A stretch of DNA of 34,347 nt, taken from NCBI GenBank assembly GCA_902775565.1, contig CACYMP010000026.1:1-34347 (forward strand). The letters are read 5' to 3'. Made by a program: the position numbers and the translations under genes. Every line of letters starts with the position of its first letter. Position 1 is the first letter of the stretch. Origin of the DNA: Oscillospiraceae bacterium. GTDB lineage: Bacteria > Bacillota > Clostridia > Saccharofermentanales > Saccharofermentanaceae. Below, piece after piece: positions 29,453 to 34,347 of the stretch. Below the pieces are notes generated by a model. That model was given only the letters and a program-made list of their open reading frames with translations, ran no database searches and was not told where the DNA came from.

Positions 29453-31251
29453 CAGATCTTTTCCTGAAAGTGCTTGAGATGTCTGTTATGGGCAGTGTGG
29501 TAATACTTGTTACCATACTGACCAGATTTCTTTTGCGCAAAAGGTCAAAGAGATTCATCATGATCTTATGGGCAGTGGTTGCTGTAAGGCTCCTTATTCC
29601 TTTGAATATCGGATCGTCCATCAGTATTTTCAATTATCTGCCGCTGAATACAGGCGCAATAACTTCGCAAGTTACAGGCTCTGAAAGAACAGAGGGAACT
29701 GTCGAAAAAGGATATGTTGAGACAGAAGAGCTCATAGGAGCCGTAGAATACAAGGCGGATACTCTTGTTACTGCATCTGAAGACAGCACTCCTGATGATA
29801 CCGATCAGTCAAGAGCAGCTTCGCAGAGTGCTTTGATGCAGGCAAAAGCAATGCCCGGTATAAGATCGATTCTGGCAGTCATCTGGCTTGCGGGTACTTT
29901 CGCGATCCTTTCCTATATGGCCGTACGCTATATCTTTCTCAAGATAAAGCTTAGGGACGCGGCAAAGACAGACAGGAATGTTTATGAATCAGACAAGGTA
30001 AAGTCACCGTTCGTATTCGGTCTTTTCGTGCCGAAGATATATCTTCCGGATGTATTGGGCATCAGCGAAAAGGAATACATCCTGATGCATGAGAGGACGC
30101 ATATAAGACGCGGTGACTGGTTAAGAAAGATCTTGGGAATGGCAGTAGTCGCGATCCACTGGTTCAATCCTTTCGCATGGCTTGCATTTGTTCTTTTCGG
30201 ACAGGACATCGAGATGTGCTGTGACGAGATGACGGTTGCGGGAATGAACAGTGAGCTCAAAAAGGCTTATGCGATCTCCATAGTCAATTATGCAAAAAGA
30301 AGCAATAACAGAAGATATCTGGTTACCACTTTGGGGTTCAGCAATGGAGATACATACAAGTCGGAAGCTGCTCACAGGGTAAAGAACATATTAAACTACC
30401 GTAAGGGAACGAAGTTAACAACAGTCATCATCACGGTAACGCTTCTGTTCATGTCCGTATCGCTCGCACTTAATTCCAAGCCCGTTATCGCTGACGAAGA
30501 ACTGAAGTCTGCTGACACGAAGATCGAAGCACCCGTCCAAAGACAGGCACCGTTCAATTATGCGACGGCTGTTCCCAAGATAGTGAGAACCTCAGGAAAT
30601 GTGATGACGGTTGCTTTCTTCCGCGACGGAAAAACGATCAGCGGAAAGCTCTCTCTTCCTGAAGGAGATGGTCCTTATAAGACGATAATCCTGTTAGGTG
30701 TACCTAATGGTCCCGGTTATGAGAAACTGACCAAGTCTTTCACAGACAACGGATACGCAGTTGTGATGTTCGAGCCGAATCTTACCATGGAAGATTATAC
30801 GGCTCCTGCACCCAACAGCGGACTGCTCTACCGTTACACACTGGATCTTTATGCGGTTATGGATGAACTGAGATATCTTCCCGATGTTGATCTCTCAAAT
30901 GTATATCTCTGGGGACATCAGTCCGGAGGAACCGTAGCGGCATACGCAGGAACCGAGAGGCAGTCCGAGATAAAAGGCATGGTATTGGTTGAGCCTGAAT
31001 TTGATGAATATACTTTCTCAGAAGAGCCGTTACTGAAAGTCAAAATCTACGATATCCTGCCAGACTGCAGCGTTCCCACTGCCGTCATCTGGGGAACCCT
31101 GCACCCTTCAACGAGGCCCGCACAGAAAGCGGTTGACCTGCTGCAAAACGGCAAGCTCATCGTCCTCGACGGAAACAGCTTCAGCCGCACGTTTGAAGAC
31201 AGCTTCGCCGAACGGACAGCAGAAGTAACTATAGACTCCTTTAATTCGTGA
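29449..31251 (+). CDS. BlaR1/M56-family membrane protease with extracellular alpha/beta-hydrolase-like domain
   Basis: 600 aa, GTG start. TM segments lie at about 10-28, 36-54, 138-160 and 322-343. The M56 protease has H-E-R-T-H (His214, Glu215, His218) and D-I-E-M-C-C-D-E. In BlaR1/MecR1 the ectodomain is a penicillin-binding domain. Here residues about 360-600 look like an alpha/beta hydrolase: K-T-I-I-L-L-G-V-P-N-G-P-G, Y-R-Y-T-L-D-L-Y-A-V-M-D-E-L and V-Y-L-W-G-H-Q-S-G-G-T-V-A. The usual elbow is G-H-S-x-G-G; here Gln stands at the nucleophile place and Ser492 one position later. The usual Asp (G-x-x-D) and His regions read G-T-L-H-P and G-N-S-F-S. The domain may therefore bind but not hydrolyse its ligand (inference). 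Confidence 0.85.
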   Translation: MTDLFLKVLEMSVMGSVVILVTILTRFLLRKRSKRFIMILWAVVAVRLLIPLNIGSSISIFNYLPLNTGAITSQVTGSERTEGTVEKGYVETEELIGAVEYKADTLVTASEDSTPDDTDQSRAASQSALMQAKAMPGIRSILAVIWLAGTFAILSYMAVRYIFLKIKLRDAAKTDRNVYESDKVKSPFVFGLFVPKIYLPDVLGISEKEYILMHERTHIRRGDWLRKILGMAVVAIHWFNPFAWLAFVLFGQDIEMCCDEMTVAGMNSELKKAYAISIVNYAKRSNNRRYLVTTLGFSNGDTYKSEAAHRVKNILNYRKGTKLTTVIITVTLLFMSVSLALNSKPVIADEELKSADTKIEAPVQRQAPFNYATAVPKIVRTSGNVMTVAFFRDGKTISGKLSLPEGDGPYKTIILLGVPNGPGYEKLTKSFTDNGYAVVMFEPNLTMEDYTAPAPNSGLLYRYTLDLYAVMDELRYLPDVDLSNVYLWGHQSGGTVAAYAGTERQSEIKGMVLVEPEFDEYTFSEEPLLKVKIYDILPDCSVPTAVIWGTLHPSTRPAQKAVDLLQNGKLIVLDGNSFSRTFEDSFAERTAEVTIDSFNS

Positions 31252-31319
31252 CAACAATCCGATACCGGACATACATATAACCAGACACATAAAACCATAA
31301 GACCCGCCATGCGCAAATG

Positions 31320-31347
31320 AAGATCTTTTTACGGATCTTTGGTTTTC
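31320..31347 (+). terminator. Weak terminator or attenuator before the GH3 gene
   Basis: AAGATC (31320-31325) and GATCTT (31334-31339) with a TTTGGTTTT tail. The stem is short, so read-through from the BlaR1-like gene is likely. Confidence 0.35.
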
Positions 31348-31373
31348 CACACTATAAATAAGGAGAAAACGAA

Positions 31374-33821
31374 ATGAAAAAGATGTTGGTGAAAGCCATG
31401 ACCGCAGTCATGCTGTTTACTGCGACCGCTTGCTCTCTCGGTACACCGAAATATCCTGAAGGAAAGTATCAGTACAAGTATCAGTGGTACGCAACATTAA
31501 CGCCCAAGCAGATTGTGAGTTCACTTACTTTGGAGCAGAAAGCCGCGCAGATGGTGCAGCCGATCCTTTACAAGGTCGCATCGGATGAGACCAGCCCCAT
31601 GAAGACTTACGGCTACGGAAGCATCTACGGTGATGAGGGACAGATGACCGCAGCCGAGTGGCGTGAAATGCTGGACAAATATCAGCAGGAGGCCATCGAA
31701 TCCGAAGCGGGAATTCCTTACTTTGTTGCACAGGACGATGTGCATGGGGTAGGTTACTGCATCGATGCGGTGTATTTTCCGCACAACATTGGAATAGGCG
31801 CAGCAAACGATGAAGAACTCACATATCAGATGGGTAAGATCGTTGCGGATGAGACTAAGCAGTGCCATATGATCTGGAATCTTTATCCGTGCGTCGCGCA
31901 GTCAAATGATCCCAGATGGGGAAGAAACTACGAATGCTACAGTTCTGACTTGGAGACGATCAAAAAGCTTTCCGTCTCATATACCAAAGGTCTGGTTGAC
32001 GGCGGAGTTATGGCTACGGCAAAGCACTATTTCGGTGACGGTAACGTCTCATACGGAACGGGCGAGAAGAGCGACTTTGCGCGCATCATCGACAGAGGAG
32101 ATGCCAAGCTTACACAAGAGCAGATCAACGAACTGCTCAAGGTCTACAAGGCCCAGATCGATGCAGGAGTGAAAGCTGTAATGGTCAGCTATTCATCTCT
32201 CAACGGACTTAAGATGCACGAGAACAAAGAATACATCATGAAGCTCAGGACCGACATGGGATTTAAGGGCATCATAATGACGGACAGCATGGCGATCCAG
32301 AACACATCGCCTAAGACTTATGAAGAACAGGTCATCTCGGCGGTCAACTGCGGAATCGACCTTTTCATGGAAGGCATAAGATACGACGACTGCAGAAAGG
32401 CGATCGTTGATGCCGTCAACAACAAGCAGATCGACAGGAAGAGAGTCGACGAAGCCGTTACGAGGATAATCACGGTCAAGAAAGATATGGGCCTTTTCGA
32501 AGATCCGTTCTGCAAGAATATCAAGACTCTTCATGAGGATGTCGGATCACTTGAATCAAGAGCAGTAGCTGAAAAGCTCGTCGAAAAGAGCCTTGTCCTC
32601 GTCAAGAACGAAGGCAACCTGCTTCCTTTTAAGAAGTGCACGAAGGTCTATGTTACCGGCACGACGGCTGACAATCCCCGTGCACAGTGCGGTGGCTGGA
32701 CCATGGGCTGGAACATGGCTCCTTCAAAAGAGATAAAGGGCGTAACCACGATCAAGGAAGCCTTCGAGAGATATGCGAAGGAATACGGTATCGAAGTGAT
32801 AACAGATCCCAACGAAGCGGCTAATGCTGATGTTGTTCTGCTCTGTGTAGGCGAAGATGCATATGCGGAATGGTACGGTGACTCTAAAGACATAAAGCTC
32901 TATGATCCTGACGATGACTATTTCGATAACGGCAACATGATCGATCTTGTCAGAAGACTTCGCAAGCCAACTGTCACATGTATAATTGCGGGAAGACATC
33001 TGATAATGGATAAGCTCGATTACGATAAGTGGGACAGTGTCGTTATGTGTTATCTCCCCGGTTCAGAAGGCAAGGGCATATCTGACGTACTCTGCGGATG
33101 CTCTGATTTCACCGGCAAGCTGCCCGAACCCTGGTACGAATCAGTTGATCAGATCGGAACTGACAAGTGCCTTTTCGAGCGGGGATACGGATTAACCTAT
33201 GGCAACGGCTTTACACCCGCCAAGGAGCCGGAGGCTATTATGGATATCCCTTCAGAGGCGGAAGCACGCAACAACCCGATGGAAGGCACAGACTACAAGA
33301 AGGGTGTATTTAATAAGAGCTGTGAATACATTAATGAATATGCGGGAATCAAGATAAAGCTTCCTACCGGCTGGTCGAGCTCCGATGAGGAATTCCTCAA
33401 GATGTATGAAGAACAGGAACTCATGGACTGCGTTACCGATAAGGACCGCGCCCGTGCAATGGCGAAGCGGCTTGACAATTATCTTAATCCCGGAGAGGGA
33501 ATTTCTTTTGCACAGATCGAATTCGTAAACACCAAGCTCGCCGATCCGGACGACCCCGATTACTCGCCTGACAAGTACCTTGATGAACAGACGGCCATGG
33601 TTGCCAAGACCGTCAAGCGTTTCGGAATTACTGCAGAGATCAAGAAAGAAGGCACGGTGACCATGGGCGGCAAGGAGTATTCAAAAGTCATGGTTCATTT
33701 GTCCGGCAACGGGCCTGAACAGTATGTGGCTTATTACGCAAGAAAGGTTGATGACAAAGTCATTGTCGTACTGCAGGCCTGCAACATGAACGATTTCGAA
33801 AAGATGGTTGAAAAAGGATAA
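31374..33821 (+). CDS. Exported GH3-family beta-glycosidase with extra C-terminal domain
   Basis: 815 aa; AAGGAG about 8 nt before the ATG, TATAAA at 31353-31358. Signal peptide ending A-T-A-C-S (Cys20), probably a lipoprotein. GH3 TIM barrel at about 40-380: H-G-V-G, F-P-H-N-I-G-I-G-A, A-K-H-Y-F-G-D-G, and nucleophile Asp304 in G-I-I-M-T-D-S-M. GH3_C at about 400-610 with E-D-A-Y-A-E-W-Y-G-D, where Glu499 aligns with the acid/base of ExoI-type glucosidases. This points to a beta-glucosidase/exoglucanase (ExoP branch) rather than NagZ. About 200 C-terminal residues are not GH3 and look like a PsbP/lipoprotein-type alpha-beta domain. It lies downstream of the BlaR1-like gene but lacks a visible BlaI dyad of its own. 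Confidence 0.88.
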   Translation: MKKMLVKAMTAVMLFTATACSLGTPKYPEGKYQYKYQWYATLTPKQIVSSLTLEQKAAQMVQPILYKVASDETSPMKTYGYGSIYGDEGQMTAAEWREMLDKYQQEAIESEAGIPYFVAQDDVHGVGYCIDAVYFPHNIGIGAANDEELTYQMGKIVADETKQCHMIWNLYPCVAQSNDPRWGRNYECYSSDLETIKKLSVSYTKGLVDGGVMATAKHYFGDGNVSYGTGEKSDFARIIDRGDAKLTQEQINELLKVYKAQIDAGVKAVMVSYSSLNGLKMHENKEYIMKLRTDMGFKGIIMTDSMAIQNTSPKTYEEQVISAVNCGIDLFMEGIRYDDCRKAIVDAVNNKQIDRKRVDEAVTRIITVKKDMGLFEDPFCKNIKTLHEDVGSLESRAVAEKLVEKSLVLVKNEGNLLPFKKCTKVYVTGTTADNPRAQCGGWTMGWNMAPSKEIKGVTTIKEAFERYAKEYGIEVITDPNEAANADVVLLCVGEDAYAEWYGDSKDIKLYDPDDDYFDNGNMIDLVRRLRKPTVTCIIAGRHLIMDKLDYDKWDSVVMCYLPGSEGKGISDVLCGCSDFTGKLPEPWYESVDQIGTDKCLFERGYGLTYGNGFTPAKEPEAIMDIPSEAEARNNPMEGTDYKKGVFNKSCEYINEYAGIKIKLPTGWSSSDEEFLKMYEEQELMDCVTDKDRARAMAKRLDNYLNPGEGISFAQIEFVNTKLADPDDPDYSPDKYLDEQTAMVAKTVKRFGITAEIKKEGTVTMGGKEYSKVMVHLSGNGPEQYVAYYARKVDDKVIVVLQACNMNDFEKMVEKG

Positions 33822-33847
33822 AGACCGGATACCGACAAAAAAAGCAT

Positions 33848-34347
33848 TTTGGTTGTTTTTGGCGGCATGTCTGCTTCCGGCAGAAACAACCGCGGCACTA
33901 GACGACGGATAAAAACGGACATTTCACGGTTTTTATCTGTCGTTTTGCTGTCTGAAAAGCCGGTCTAAGGAACAAATGACGGATAAGATCGCGGATATCC
34001 TTGTTTTTATCTGTCATCAGGCGGCCAATGGAGTCTCAAAGGCTCGAAAATGACGGATAAAAACGGAGATTTTCGAAAATTTATCCGTACTGCAACTTCC
34101 GGAATTGAGTGATTTTTGAATTTTCTTATCCGTTTGGCGACACCGCGTCCAAGAAGTGTTGCTTAAGCATCAAAAAGGCCCTGCATCAGTGATTGTTGGG
34201 GCCCTTGCCTCCTGACATAATGAAGCCATCAAACAAAAACACAAACACAAAACAAACACTAAACCAAAAACAAACCGCAACAGGAGGAAAGAAAAATGAA
34301 GAAGATCATCAAGAAGACAGAATCAAAGAAGGGTTTATCTCTCGTAG
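33848..34347 (+). repeat. Right copy of the 500-bp direct repeat cassette (runs off the window)
   Basis: It follows the GH3 stop after about 26 bp. It has the same order as the left copy: hairpin array (H1 at 33904), promoter, C/A tract, CAGGAGG (34281-34287) and ATG at 34296. In H3 the outer arms ACGGATAA/TTATCCGT are kept while the inner arm sequence differs from the left copy (AAA/TTT pairs in place of GAA/TTT). Confidence 0.9.
34296..34347 (+). CDS. Second mini-prepilin gene, 5' part (partial)
   Basis: ATG 34296 with CAGGAGG 8 nt upstream opens M-K-K-I-I-K-K-T-E-S-K-K-G-L-S-L-V, the prepilin leader with the Gly cleavage site, and the window ends there. Whether the next codons are G-K-K (as after the left 61-bp duplication) or E-I-I (intact) cannot be seen. 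Confidence 0.6.
   Translation, partial: MKKIIKKTESKKGLSLV

Noticed and set aside
29449..31251. Beta-lactam resistance sensor
   Set aside because: The ectodomain lacks the S-x-x-K, S-x-N and K-T-G motifs of penicillin-binding sensors, and no beta-lactamase is nearby; the family link covers only the protease half.

Overview
The window reads as chromosomal DNA of a Gram-positive, low-to-medium GC member of the Clostridia (Bacillota), probably a gut or rumen bacterium. This is an inference from style, not from a marker gene. The signs are strong AAGGAGG ribosome-binding sites, TATAAT (often TGnTATAAT) promoters, many lipoboxes, zinc-ribbon/membrane proteins, a BspA-type LRR surface protein, a BlaI/BlaR1 pair and a lipoprotein GH3 glycosidase. 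No rRNA, tRNA, CRISPR array, phage module or complete insertion sequence was found. Most genes encode membrane, secreted or signalling proteins without obvious housekeeping roles.

Layout. 1-99: right end of an IS3-family element. 277-1635: secreted LRR protein. 1797-5844: operon-like set of a cytoplasmic zinc-ribbon protein carrying an array of S-A-F-K-P motifs, a membrane-anchored S41 peptidase and a lipoprotein. 5953-7887: membrane-bound XRE regulator behind a perfect 8+8 bp palindrome, then a membrane protein with a K-P-V-I-Y-L-Y-P domain. 7921-11197: six small membrane-protein genes built by tandem duplication (order A-A-B-A-B-C). 11433-12236: DUF2975-like membrane protein plus small XRE regulator behind a near-consensus promoter. 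12308-14423: convergent lipoproteins, one transglutaminase-like and apparently leaderless, one with WG-type repeats. 14595-18302: a 1235-aa EvgS-like hybrid sensor kinase with two receiver domains. 18346-19410: zinc-ribbon membrane protein. 19487-19684: three 54-bp palindromes at an exact 72-bp period. 19764-27905: SGNH hydrolase, zinc-ribbon TM protein, GNAT, small membrane proteins, lipoproteins, a TPM-like protein, an HEYGH membrane protein and an HD phosphohydrolase.

The most unusual region is 28086-34347. A roughly 500-bp cassette occurs twice in direct orientation (28086-28595 and 33848-34347). It contains an array of RNA-like hairpins built on GACGGATAA/TTATCYGTC boxes, a conserved promoter, an almost pure C/A leader, a strong RBS and the start of a gene. 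In the left copy that gene encodes a 51-aa mini-prepilin with a class III signal, and its 5' end is split by a 61-bp tandem duplication that changes the frame. Between the two cassettes lie a BlaI-family repressor with two dyad operators, a BlaR1/M56 membrane protease whose extracellular sensor is an alpha/beta-hydrolase-like domain with a Gln where the nucleophile Ser is expected, and an exported GH3 glycosidase with an extra C-terminal domain. I infer a surface-sensing and proteolytic derepression unit (ligand unknown, not obviously a beta-lactam) beside a glycosidase, bounded by recombination-prone repeats.
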